NCBI GenBank assembly: GCA_964530525.1
Contig: CAZHBH010000030.1
Location: 1 to 25,596, forward strand
DNA length: 25,596 nt
Source: CAYNQN01 sp964530525
GTDB lineage: Bacteria > Actinomycetota > Acidimicrobiia > Acidimicrobiales > Acidimicrobilacustridaceae
Direction of reading: 5' to 3'
The translations under genes were made by a program, and so were the position numbers. Below, in pieces: positions 15,787 through 24,011 of the stretch; position 1 is the stretch's first letter, and the number at the start of each line of letters is the position of its first letter. The notes below the pieces were generated by a model. The model did not search any database. It saw only the letters and a list, made by a program, of their open reading frames with translations, and was not told the DNA's origin.

Positions 15787-17139
15787 ATGCAGCAGATCGT
15801 TGATGCCATCGAGGCGGGCGCACCGGGCGAAGAGCTGGCGGCCATCCCGCTGCCGGATTCCTACAGGGCGGCGGTGGTCCTGGCCTCCGAGACCGAGATG
15901 TTCGAGGGCCTCGAGTCGCCCGAGAAGGATCCCCGCAAGTCGATCCACATCCACGACGTCTCCCTGCCCGAGCTGGCCCCCGACGAGGCCGTGATCGCCG
16001 TGATGGCCAGCGCCATCAACTTCAACACCGTCTGGACCTCCATCTTCGAGCCCCTTCCCACGTTCGGCTTCCTCCAGCGCCTGGGCAAGGAGAGCTCGTG
16101 GGGAGCCCGGCACGACAAGCCCTTCCACGTCGTGGGCTCCGACGCATCGGGGGTGGTGCTCCGCGTCGGCTCGGCGGTGCGCCGGTGGAAGCCCGGCGAC
16201 AGGGTGGTCGTCCACTGCAACCACGTAGACGACCAGGACCCGAGCGCCCATGACGACTCGATGTTGGCGGGCAACCAGCGCATCTGGGGCTTCGAGACCA
16301 ACTACGGAGGCCTGGCCGAGCTGTCGGTGGTCAAGGCGAACCAGCTCATGCCCAAGCCCCGCCACCTCAGCTGGGAGGAGGCCTCCGTCAACGCGCTCTG
16401 CAACTCCACGAGCTACCGGATGCTCGTGAGCCGCAACGCCGCCAACATGTCTCAGGGCGACGCCGTGCTCGTGTGGGGGGCGTCAGGCGGCTTGGGCGGC
16501 TACGCCGTGCAGCACGTCCTCAACGGTGGCGGCACCCCGGTGGGCGTCGTCTCGTCGGCCGACAAGGTCGAGCTGCTCCACGAGCTGGGCGTGGAGCACG
16601 TGATCGATCGCAGGGAGGCCGGCTACCGGTTCTGGGCCGACGACAACACGCAGGACGAGAAGGAGTGGCGCCGCCTCGGCAAGGACATCCGGGGTCTCAT
16701 CGGGCGCGACCCCGACATCGTGTTCGAGCACCCTGGACGCCAGACCTTCGGCGCCTCGGTGTTCGTGGCGGCTCGCGGCGGCACGGTGGTCACGTGCGCC
16801 GCCACCAGCGGCTACGAGATCGAGTACGACAACAGGCACCTCTGGATGAAGTTGAAGCGCATCGTGGGGTCGCACTTCGCCAACTACCGGGAGGCCGCCG
16901 CGGCCAACCAGCTCATCTGCGAGGGGAAGGTTCAGCCCATCCTCTCCGCGGTGCACTCCCTCGACGAGACGGGCGACGCCGCCTACGAGGTCCACCACAA
17001 CCGCCACGAGGGCAAGATCGGGGTGCTGTGCCTCGCCCCCCGGGAGGGCCTCGGCGTTGACGATCCGGAGATGCGGGAGCGGGTGGGCGAGGATCGCATC
17101 ACCCTGTTCCGCAGGCACGCCGAGGCGAATGCATCATGA
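15787..17139 (+). CDS. ccr: Crotonyl-CoA carboxylase/reductase
   Basis: 450 residues, the normal Ccr length. It reductively carboxylates crotonyl-CoA with NADPH and CO2 to (2S)-ethylmalonyl-CoA, in the ethylmalonyl-CoA pathway or in extender-unit supply. It is an MDR-family enzyme with a GroES-like N-terminal half and a Rossmann motif at about 230-240 (WGASGGLGGYA). Ccr hallmarks include the N-terminal extension, IWGFETNYGGLAE (166-178) and GSHFANYREA. The residues known to hold CO2 in Kitasatospora Ccr (N81, F170, E171, H365) appear to correspond to N80, F169, E170 and H363, so carboxylase activity is expected rather than plain reductase. The ATG has no Shine-Dalgarno. Its stop overlaps the epimerase start (ATGA). 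Confidence 0.95.
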   Translation: MQQIVDAIEAGAPGEELAAIPLPDSYRAAVVLASETEMFEGLESPEKDPRKSIHIHDVSLPELAPDEAVIAVMASAINFNTVWTSIFEPLPTFGFLQRLGKESSWGARHDKPFHVVGSDASGVVLRVGSAVRRWKPGDRVVVHCNHVDDQDPSAHDDSMLAGNQRIWGFETNYGGLAELSVVKANQLMPKPRHLSWEEASVNALCNSTSYRMLVSRNAANMSQGDAVLVWGASGGLGGYAVQHVLNGGGTPVGVVSSADKVELLHELGVEHVIDRREAGYRFWADDNTQDEKEWRRLGKDIRGLIGRDPDIVFEHPGRQTFGASVFVAARGGTVVTCAATSGYEIEYDNRHLWMKLKRIVGSHFANYREAAAANQLICEGKVQPILSAVHSLDETGDAAYEVHHNRHEGKIGVLCLAPREGLGVDDPEMRERVGEDRITLFRRHAEANAS

Positions 17140-17549
17140 CCGCCATGCTCCTCACCGAGATCGACCACGTCGCCATCGCCGTCAACGACCTCGAAGCCGC
17201 GATCGGCTACTACGCCGACACCTTCGGCGCAACCGTGGAGCACCGTGAGGTGGTGGACAGCGACGGTGTGGAAGAGGCTCTGCTGGCCGTGGCCGACAGC
17301 TACGTCCAGCTCCTCACGCCCACGCGCGAGGACTCCCCGGTCGCCAAGTACCTGGAGCGCAAGGGGGAGGGGCTTCACCACATCGGCTACCGGGTGGCGG
17401 ACTGCGCAGCGGCCCTCCAGTCGGTGAAGGAACAGGGCCACCGGGTGATCGACGAGCAGCCTCGACCCGGCTCCAGGGGGACCACTGTCGCCTTCATCCA
17501 CCCCAAGGACGCATTCGGGACCCTCATCGAGCTGGTGCAGGAGAACTGA
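17136..17549 (+). CDS. mce: Methylmalonyl-CoA/ethylmalonyl-CoA epimerase
   Basis: 137 residues in a vicinal-oxygen-chelate fold. It interconverts the 2S and 2R forms of methylmalonyl-CoA and, in many organisms with Ccr, ethylmalonyl-CoA. Probable metal ligands are H11 (EIDHVAIAV), Q58 (YVQLL), H81 or H82 (GLHHIGYRV) and E132 (LIELV), with a further Glu at 46/47 as a candidate second base. The coupling to ccr by a 4-nt ATGA overlap suggests that it epimerises the Ccr product so that ethylmalonyl-CoA mutase can act. The stop abuts the next ATG with no gap. Confidence 0.93.
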   Translation: MTAMLLTEIDHVAIAVNDLEAAIGYYADTFGATVEHREVVDSDGVEEALLAVADSYVQLLTPTREDSPVAKYLERKGEGLHHIGYRVADCAAALQSVKEQGHRVIDEQPRPGSRGTTVAFIHPKDAFGTLIELVQEN

Positions 17550-19052
17550 ATGACCGACCAGGTCTCGCCCTCGCCCTCGCCCGCCGCCGCAACCGATCCG
17601 CTGGCCCAGGCCACGGGCGCGCCGGCGCACGACACGGAGCTCGGCCTCGTCGGCACACGACCGGAGATCGACGTGCCACCGCCTGGGGGGTGGCTGCACA
17701 TCATCGACGACAGGCCCACGCGGGCTCACCGCCGGACGCAGGGCAAGGAGCGCCGCAAGAGGGCGCCGTTCGACGTGCTGGCCCACTGGGAGCCCCCCGC
17801 CGATCGGCGCGATCCCATCGACCTGCTCGAGGAGCAGGCCAAGACGAGGCTGAAGGACCTCGTCGCCATCCGCTACGGCCGGATGCTCGCGTCTCCCTTC
17901 GCCTACTACAGGGGCACGCCCATCGTGATGGCGGCAGACCTCGCCAGCAAGCCTCACAGCGGCATAACGGTGCAGGCGTGCGGCGATGCCCACATCCTGA
18001 ACTTCGGTGTGTTCGCCACCCCGGAGCGCAACCAGATCTTCGACGTCAACGACTTCGACGAGACCATCCCCGGCCCGTGGGAGTGGGACGTGGCCCGCCT
18101 AGCGGCGAGCGCTGTCATCGCCGGGCGCGGGAACGGCTTCGACGACGAGACGTGTGGTGAGATCGCCCGCCTCATCGGCGCCGTCTACGCCGCCAAGGCC
18201 GTGGAGTACTCCGAGATGGGGAACCTCGACGTGTGGTACTCGCGGGTCGACACCGACGCCGTGATGCCGCTGCTCGACGAGGTCGGGCGCAAGAAGGTCG
18301 ACAAGGCGATGCGGAAGGCGGCGCAGCACAACAGCGTCACAGCGCTTCCGAAGCTCACCGAGGTGGTCGACGGTCGCCGCCGCATCATCGACGACCCGCC
18401 GCTCATCACGCACCCGTTCGACCAGCTTGGCGACGGCGGTCTGCTCGAGGTGTACGAGCAGTACCGCGCCACGCTCCCGCCGTACCGGAGGGTGCTGCTC
18501 GACCGCTACGTGCCGGTGGACCTGGCCAGGAAGGTCGTGGGGGTCGGCAGCGTGGGCACGCGCTGCTACGTGGTGCTGTTCCTGGGCGAGGACGGGGCCG
18601 ACCCGCTCTTCTTGCAGGTGAAGGAGGCCCAGCGCTCCGTGCTGGAGCCCTACGTGGAGGCCAGCGAGTTCTTCAACCAGGGCGAGAGGGTCGTCATGGG
18701 CCAGCGCCTGATGCAGGCGGCCAGCGACCTGTTCCTCGGCTGGACGATGGGGGGAGAGGGGAACCACTTCTACGTCCGCCAGCTGCGAGACATGAAGGGG
18801 TCGCTGCGCATCGACCGGATGGATCCCAAGGACCTGGGTGCCACGGCCGGCGCCTGCGCCTGGACCCTGGCCAGGGCGCACGCCCGGTCGGGCGATGCCT
18901 CGATGATCGCCGGGTACGTGGGCAAGGGCGCATCGTTCTCCAAGGCGATCCAGGAGTTCGCCCTGGCTTACGCCGACCAGAACCAGGCCGACTACGAGAG
19001 CTTCCGCCAGGCCGCCAACACCGGCCGCATCTTCGCCACCCCAGGCCTGTAG
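17550..19052 (+). CDS. DUF2252 family protein
   Basis: 500 residues. The family has no established reaction that I know. The N-terminal ~70 residues are Pro/Ala-rich and then basic (RRTQGKERRKRAP), followed by family motifs RYGRMLASPFAYYRG (about 108-122), CGDAHILNFG (144-153), DVNDFDET (165-172) and WEWDVARLAAS (177-187). The GDAH...DVNDFD pattern resembles the catalytic and metal-binding loops of protein-kinase-like/aminoglycoside phosphotransferase folds, so a phosphotransferase role is possible but is inference only. The ATG directly follows the epimerase stop (no gap), so it is the third gene of the ccr operon. It has no membrane segments. Confidence 0.88.
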   Translation: MTDQVSPSPSPAAATDPLAQATGAPAHDTELGLVGTRPEIDVPPPGGWLHIIDDRPTRAHRRTQGKERRKRAPFDVLAHWEPPADRRDPIDLLEEQAKTRLKDLVAIRYGRMLASPFAYYRGTPIVMAADLASKPHSGITVQACGDAHILNFGVFATPERNQIFDVNDFDETIPGPWEWDVARLAASAVIAGRGNGFDDETCGEIARLIGAVYAAKAVEYSEMGNLDVWYSRVDTDAVMPLLDEVGRKKVDKAMRKAAQHNSVTALPKLTEVVDGRRRIIDDPPLITHPFDQLGDGGLLEVYEQYRATLPPYRRVLLDRYVPVDLARKVVGVGSVGTRCYVVLFLGEDGADPLFLQVKEAQRSVLEPYVEASEFFNQGERVVMGQRLMQAASDLFLGWTMGGEGNHFYVRQLRDMKGSLRIDRMDPKDLGATAGACAWTLARAHARSGDASMIAGYVGKGASFSKAIQEFALAYADQNQADYESFRQAANTGRIFATPGL

Positions 19053-19074
19053 CGATCTCGCTCGTCCGACGGGC

Positions 19075-19103
19075 CCGGCCGGTCCGCCGTGCGCGCCGGC
19101 CGG
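19075..19103 (+). terminator. Possible terminator of the ccr-mce-DUF2252 operon
   Basis: Two copies of CCGGCCGG (19075-19082 and 19096-19103) can pair as an 8-bp stem with a 13-nt loop, beginning 22 nt after the DUF2252 stop. Each copy is also a palindrome. Only a weak CTTCAAG tail follows. Confidence 0.35.
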
Positions 19104-19196
19104 CTTCAAGTCGTCCTCGAGCTCGGGCGCTCCAGCGGGATGAACGGTGCCGCAGTGGTGGCTGCCCACGACTACCCTCTCGGGGTCAGCCGTCCT

Positions 19197-19220
19197 CCCT
19201 CGAGGGCGAACGGATCCGTT
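19197..19220. promoter_or_regulatory. Adjacent perfect palindromes upstream of the Mrp operon
   Basis: CCCTCGAGGG (19197-19206, 10 bp) and AACGGATCCGTT (19209-19220, 12 bp) are both perfect palindromes separated by 2 bp, about 57 nt before the mrpA ATG. Such symmetry suits dimeric regulators, so this may be an operator for the antiporter operon. Apart from this and the hairpin at 19075, the 225-nt gap shows no recognised element. Confidence 0.35.
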
Positions 19221-19277
19221 GGTGTGCCGGGAAGCCTGGTCGGCGTCGAGAGCCACGCGCTCGCGACCTAGGCAGCC

Positions 19278-21683
19278 ATGGAATTGCTCATCCTGGTGCA
19301 CTGCGCAGTCGCCGTGAGCATCGCGCTCGGTGGCCGACGCCTGGGAGGTTGGGCATTCTGCGCCGCCGCGGTGGCCCCTGCTGCAACGCTGGCCTGGCTG
19401 GCCTGGAACAGCCCTGGTGCGCTCGACGGCGGCATCACCAGCTCGGTGAGCTGGGTACCCGCCCTCGGGCTCGAGCTCGACCTGCGGCTCGACGGCTTCG
19501 GATTGCTCATGGGCCTGGTGATCTCCGGCATCGGGGTGCTGGTGCTGGCCTACGCCCGCTGGTACTTCGCCAGCCGCGACGACGGATCGAAGGCCGCCGC
19601 GCTGCTCGTAGCGTTCGCGGGGGCGATGTTCGGCCTCGTCGTGGCAGACAACGTCTTCGTCCTGTTCGGCTTCTGGGAGCTCACGACGGTGGCCTCCTAT
19701 CTGCTCATCGGGCTGGAGGACACGAAGGCGCCGGCGCGCGCATCGGCTCAACAGGCGCTGCTCGTGACCGGAGCGGGTGGCCTGGCCATGCTCGGCGGTC
19801 TGGTCCTCCTCGGTCAGGCTGCCGGCACCTGGTCGCTGTCGGGGATCCTGGCCGATCCGCCCGCCGGGGGTGTGGTGCCGGTTGCCCTCGGGCTCGTGTT
19901 GGCGGGAGCCTTCACCAAGTCGGCCCAAGTGCCCTTCCACTTCTGGCTGCCGGGGGCGATGGCCGCCCCCACGCCGATCAGCGCGTACATCCACTCCGCC
20001 ACGATGGTGAAGGCGGGGGTGTACCTGGTGGCGCTCCTCGCCCCTGCCTTCGCGGGTCTTGTGCAGTGGTGGCGTCCCGTCGTCATGGGCGTGGGCTTGG
20101 CCACCATGGTCTGGGGCGCCGGTCGGGCGCTGCGCCAGAACGACTTGAAGCTCCTGGCAGCCTTCAGCACGGTGAGCCAGCTCGGCTTGATGGTCGTGCT
20201 CTTCGGAGCCGGGGTGCCTGCCCTCGCTGCAGCAGGCTCCGTGGTCCTCTTGGCCCACTCCCTGTTCAAGGCCCTGCTGTTCATGGTGGTGGGCGTGGTC
20301 GACCACCACGCCGGGACGCGCGACATCCGGCACCTCGGTGGCCTCACCAGCCGCCTCCCGGCGGCGACGGGACTCGCCACCGTCGCGGTGGCGTCCATGG
20401 CAGGCATCCCCCCGCTGCTGGGGTTCATCGGCAAGGAGTCGGCTTACGAGGGCTTCGTAGCGCAGCTCGGCGAGCCGGGATGGGCGCTCGCCACGGCGAT
20501 CGTCGTGGCTGGCTCGAGCCTCACGGTCGCGTACGGCGTCCGGTTCTTGTGGGGCGGCTTCGGATCGCTCGCAACGGTGGTCACGCCGTTCAGCCCTGGG
20601 GAGCAGGTGCCAGCGGACCGCACCCCTGGAGAGGTCGGGCACCACGAAACTCTCGGGTCGTGGTCGCTGTGGCCACCAGCTGTGATGGCTCTCTTGACGC
20701 TCGCACTGGGACTCGTCCCGGGTTCGCTCGATGGCCTCGTCGAGGGGGCCACGCTCTCCCTGGAGGGACGGGACACCGCGAGCGGCGGGAGCGTTCACCT
20801 TGCGATCTGGCACGGTCTCACGCCGGCGCTCGGTCTCTCGGTCGTGGCCTTGGCGACCGGTGCTGCTCTGGTGGTGCTCCGTGGCCGGCTCGAACGCCTC
20901 CAGTCGCGCTTTGGGGGCTTCGGAGGAGGGAGCCAGGCCTACCGCTGGTGCCTGCGGCAGCTGCTGCACTGGGCCGATCGCATCACCGGGATCGTGCAGA
21001 GCGGTTCACTCCCGACCTACCTGGTCGTGATCCTTGCCACCCTCGTGCTCCTGCCCGCCGTGGCTCTGGTGCAGGTGCGCGACGTGGATCTGTCCGTAGT
21101 GGTCGCAGAGAGCCCGTTGCAGGCGGTGGTGGCCGGCCTCGTCATCGCCTTCGCCCTGGCGACGGCGGCGGCGCGCCGCAGGATCACCGCCGTGCTGTTG
21201 GTGGGTGGGCTCGGCTTCGGGATCACGGTGCTGTTCGTCGTGCAGGGTGCTCCCGACCTGGCACTCACCCAGCTGCTCGTAGAGACCCTGAGCCTGGTGA
21301 TGTTCGCTTTGGTCCTGCGCCGTCTGCCAGATCGGTTCCGGGCTCCTCGCGGCGGCCTACCCCGTCCGCTTCGTGCCGTGGTCGCGGTCACGGTGGGCGT
21401 CGTCGTGACAGCCTTCGCCGTGGTCGCGGCCTCTTCCCGGACGGAGGTTCCGGTGTCGCACGAGCAGATCGCCCGCGCCGAGCCCGAGGGAGGAGGGCGC
21501 AACGTGGTGAACGTCATCATCAACGACATCCGTGGCCTCGACACCCTCGGCGAGATCACCGTCCTGGTGACAGCGGCCCTCGGTGTTGCCGGTCTCGCCG
21601 CGGCAGCTCGCGGTCGGTCCGGTTGCGGATCTGCCGACGACGACCCCGCTTCCGCTGCCTCTGCAGCGGAGGTGGATGGATGA
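19278..21683 (+). CDS. mrpA: Mrp-type Na+/H+ antiporter subunit A
   Basis: 801 residues, the usual MrpA length. It is the largest subunit of the hetero-oligomeric cation/proton antiporter, related to NuoL of complex I. The proton-channel core has E134 in LFGFWELTT, K214 in AFTKSAQVPFHFWLPGAM, K245 in HSATMVKAG and a further Lys in HSLFKALLF. The C-terminal part holds the MbhD-like segment (GLGFGITVLFVVQGAPDLALTQ) and the MbhE-like segment (VNVIINDIRGLDTLGE), typical of MrpA. There are about 20 membrane helices. The ATG at 19278 is fixed by an in-frame TAG three codons upstream; it has no Shine-Dalgarno. Its stop overlaps mrpB by 4 nt (ATGA). Confidence 0.95.
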   Translation: MELLILVHCAVAVSIALGGRRLGGWAFCAAAVAPAATLAWLAWNSPGALDGGITSSVSWVPALGLELDLRLDGFGLLMGLVISGIGVLVLAYARWYFASRDDGSKAAALLVAFAGAMFGLVVADNVFVLFGFWELTTVASYLLIGLEDTKAPARASAQQALLVTGAGGLAMLGGLVLLGQAAGTWSLSGILADPPAGGVVPVALGLVLAGAFTKSAQVPFHFWLPGAMAAPTPISAYIHSATMVKAGVYLVALLAPAFAGLVQWWRPVVMGVGLATMVWGAGRALRQNDLKLLAAFSTVSQLGLMVVLFGAGVPALAAAGSVVLLAHSLFKALLFMVVGVVDHHAGTRDIRHLGGLTSRLPAATGLATVAVASMAGIPPLLGFIGKESAYEGFVAQLGEPGWALATAIVVAGSSLTVAYGVRFLWGGFGSLATVVTPFSPGEQVPADRTPGEVGHHETLGSWSLWPPAVMALLTLALGLVPGSLDGLVEGATLSLEGRDTASGGSVHLAIWHGLTPALGLSVVALATGAALVVLRGRLERLQSRFGGFGGGSQAYRWCLRQLLHWADRITGIVQSGSLPTYLVVILATLVLLPAVALVQVRDVDLSVVVAESPLQAVVAGLVIAFALATAAARRRITAVLLVGGLGFGITVLFVVQGAPDLALTQLLVETLSLVMFALVLRRLPDRFRAPRGGLPRPLRAVVAVTVGVVVTAFAVVAASSRTEVPVSHEQIARAEPEGGGRNVVNVIINDIRGLDTLGEITVLVTAALGVAGLAAAARGRSGCGSADDDPASAASAAEVDG

Positions 21684-22117
21684 GCTCCCCGATCTTGGAG
21701 TTGGGCGTCAGGGCCGTTTTCCACACCGCCGTGCTCTTCTCCATCTTCTTGCTGTTCGCAGGGCACAACTCGCCGGGCGGGGGCTTCGTCGGAGGCCTCG
21801 TCGCGGGAGCGGCGTTCGTGCTTCGCTTCGCCGCCGGTGGCCCGGTCGAGCTGCGCGACGCGATGCCGTTGGCCCCCACTTCGCTATTGGGCCTAGGGCT
21901 CGTCACCGCCGCCCTCGCTGGGGCTTCCGGATGGCTGGGAGGGCGCCAGTTCCTCGAGAGCGCGCAGCTGGACCTCGATCTGGGCGTGCTCGGCCAGGTC
22001 CACGCAACCACGGCACTGCCCTTCGACATCGGCGTCTACCTCGTCGTCGTCGGACTGATGACGGGCCTGCTCTTCACGGTGGGGGCCGCCCCCGAGGCCA
22101 CGGAGGACGAGGCTTGA
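21680..22117 (+). CDS. mrpB: Mrp antiporter subunit B
   Basis: 145 residues, four predicted membrane helices. Family features are the N-terminal SPILELGVRAVFHTAVLFS, the conserved GHNSPGGGFVGGLVAG loop (about 28-43) and the C-terminal PFDIGVYLVVVGLMTGL (about 113-130). The ATG overlaps the mrpA stop, and the gene is tied to mrpC by a TTGA overlap. It is required for assembly of the Mrp complex in the characterised systems. Confidence 0.95.
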   Translation: MSSPILELGVRAVFHTAVLFSIFLLFAGHNSPGGGFVGGLVAGAAFVLRFAAGGPVELRDAMPLAPTSLLGLGLVTAALAGASGWLGGRQFLESAQLDLDLGVLGQVHATTALPFDIGVYLVVVGLMTGLLFTVGAAPEATEDEA

Positions 22118-22515
22118 TCGCGGTCATGGCCCTGGCGGTGGGAGTCCTCTTCTCGGTGGGGACCTACATGTTGCTGTCGCGCACGCTCACCCGGATCCTT
22201 CTCGGTCTCGTGGTGCTCAGCCACGGTGCCAACCTGCTCCTCCTTGTGGCAGGCGGCCGAGCGGGCTTGGTGCCCATCCTCCGTGGAGGAGACGGGGAGT
22301 ACGCCGACCCCCTGCCGCAAGCGATGGCCCTCACGGCCATCGTCATCGCGTTCGGGGTCACCGCGTTCCTCCTCTTCCTCGCGTATCGGAGCTGGACGTT
22401 GACTGGCGACGATGAGGTGGAGGACGACGTCGAAGACCGTCGCATAGCGCGCTTGGGCGGAGCCTCCGGCCGTGCGGGCGGCGAGCTTGGCCAGGAAGGT
22501 GGGCCGGCACGGTGA
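22114..22515 (+). CDS. mrpC: Mrp antiporter subunit C
   Basis: 133 residues from a TTG at 22114. It is NuoK-like with three membrane helices; the motif GTYMLLSRTLTRILLGLVVLSHGANLLLL is typical, followed by DPLPQAMALTAIVIAFG. I chose TTG because GGAGG lies 7 nt upstream and it forms the same 4-nt overlap (TTGA) as the other junctions of the operon; an ATG at 22126 is the alternative and would shorten the protein by four residues. The C-terminal ~35 residues are hydrophilic and acidic (GDDEVEDDVEDRR), longer than in many MrpC. The stop overlaps mrpD (GTGA). Confidence 0.93.
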   Translation: MIAVMALAVGVLFSVGTYMLLSRTLTRILLGLVVLSHGANLLLLVAGGRAGLVPILRGGDGEYADPLPQAMALTAIVIAFGVTAFLLFLAYRSWTLTGDDEVEDDVEDRRIARLGGASGRAGGELGQEGGPAR

Positions 22516-24011
22516 GGGTGGTCCTGCCGGCGTTGGTGGCTCTGCCGCTGTTCGGGGCGGGTCTCTCGCTCGTCCTGGGCCGGAGCCTTGCGACCCAGCG
22601 CGCCATCGGTGTGGCGGTCATGTCGACGATGGTGGTCGGGGGTGGGGCCCTTCTGGCAGAGGTCCACGCCAACGGCATCGCGGTGGTCGACGTGGGCGGT
22701 TGGCCGGTGCCGGTGGGGATCACCCTCGTAGCCGACCTGTTCTCGGCGCTGATGCTCGCCGTGTCCACCGTGATGCTGTTGATCGTGCTGGTGTACGCGA
22801 TCGGCAGCCCCCGAGCCGACGACCACGCCCGCTTCTTCCATCCCGTCTACCTGGTGCTCGCGGCGGGGGTCACCCTCTCGTTCGTAACCGGCGACCTCTT
22901 CAACCTCTTCGTGGCGTTCGAGATGACGCTGATGGCCAGCTACGTGCTCCTCACCCTCGGTGGTCGTCGCGACCAGGTGCGCTCGGGCATGACGTACGTG
23001 GTCATCAACCTCGTGGCATCCCTGTTCTTCATCACGGCTCTGGCCCTGGTGTACGCGGCCACGGGTACCGTCAACATGGCCGATCTCGCCGGGAAGCTCG
23101 GCACCGTTCCGGGTGAGCTGCGCGCAGGCCTCGGCTTGCTGCTCCTGGTCGTGTTCGGCATCAAGGCCGCGATCTTCCCCCTGTTCTTCTGGCTTCCCGA
23201 CAGCTACCCGACCGCCCCGTCGCCGGTGACTGCCATATTCGCCGGTCTCCTGACCAAGGTGGGCGTGTACGCGATCGTTCGGACGCAGACCCTGCTGTTC
23301 CCGACCAGCGACCACCTACCGTCGGGACTCCTGCTCGCCATCGCCGGGCTGACCATGGTCGTGGGCGTGCTCGGAGCCATCGCGCAGGAGGACGTCAAGC
23401 GCATCCTCTCGTTCCACATCGTCAGCCAGATCGGCTACATGATCATGGGAGTGGGGTTGTTCACGGTGTCGGGCATAGCAGGCGCCATCTTCTTCATCGG
23501 GCATCAGATCGTCGTGAAGACGGCGCTTTTCCTGGTGGCGGGTGTCGTAGAGGCGTCCACTGGCACCGCTGCCCTGCGCCGCCTCGGGGGCTTGGCCCAC
23601 AAGGTCCCCTGGCTGGCAGCGCTGTTCCTGGTGGCGGCCCTGGCACTGGCCGGCGTGCCACCCCTTTCCGGCTTCGTCGGCAAGCTCGCCTTGGTGGAGG
23701 CCGGGCTCGAGCTCGACATGTACCTGATCGTCGGCATCAGCCTCGCCGTGAGCGTTCTGACGCTGTTCTCCATGGTGAAGATCTGGAACGGCGTGTTCTG
23801 GGGCATCCCCGAGCTCGGCCCCGCCCCGGCCGTGCATGCTGGCAGCTCCCGCCTGAGGACGCCTGTCTTGATGGTGGGCGCCACCGTCGCAGCGGTGGTG
23901 GTGGCGTTGGCGATCGCAGTCGCAGCCGGACCCATCTACGACATCGCCCAGCAGGCGGCCACTGTCCTGGTCGACCGCGCTCCCTACGTCGACGCGGTGC
24001 TCTCCCGATGA
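22512..24011 (+). CDS. mrpD: Mrp antiporter subunit D
   Basis: 499 residues, the usual length; related to NuoM/N. About 14 helices. The conserved Glu of helix 5 is E137 (NLFVAFEMTLMASY), the residue essential for transport in Bacillus MrpD. K218 (GIKAAIFPLFFWLPDSYPTAP) and a Lys in GHQIVVKTALFLVAG complete the proton path, and QEDVKRILSFHIVSQIGYM is also conserved. GTG start within a GTGA overlap; the stop overlaps mrpE (ATGA). Confidence 0.96.
   Translation: MRVVLPALVALPLFGAGLSLVLGRSLATQRAIGVAVMSTMVVGGGALLAEVHANGIAVVDVGGWPVPVGITLVADLFSALMLAVSTVMLLIVLVYAIGSPRADDHARFFHPVYLVLAAGVTLSFVTGDLFNLFVAFEMTLMASYVLLTLGGRRDQVRSGMTYVVINLVASLFFITALALVYAATGTVNMADLAGKLGTVPGELRAGLGLLLLVVFGIKAAIFPLFFWLPDSYPTAPSPVTAIFAGLLTKVGVYAIVRTQTLLFPTSDHLPSGLLLAIAGLTMVVGVLGAIAQEDVKRILSFHIVSQIGYMIMGVGLFTVSGIAGAIFFIGHQIVVKTALFLVAGVVEASTGTAALRRLGGLAHKVPWLAALFLVAALALAGVPPLSGFVGKLALVEAGLELDMYLIVGISLAVSVLTLFSMVKIWNGVFWGIPELGPAPAVHAGSSRLRTPVLMVGATVAAVVVALAIAVAAGPIYDIAQQAATVLVDRAPYVDAVLSR

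Noticed and set aside
18099..20969. A minus-strand open frame of 956 codons opposite DUF2252 and mrpA.
   Set aside because: Composition is rich in His/Arg/Glu/Gly with no recognisable domain; it is antisense to conserved genes.
18233..22117. A plus-strand open frame of 1294 codons across DUF2252 and mrpA.
   Set aside because: It is out of frame with two clear genes and rich in Arg/Gly/Pro/Ala as expected for shadow frames in high-GC DNA; only its last 145 codons (mrpB) are real.
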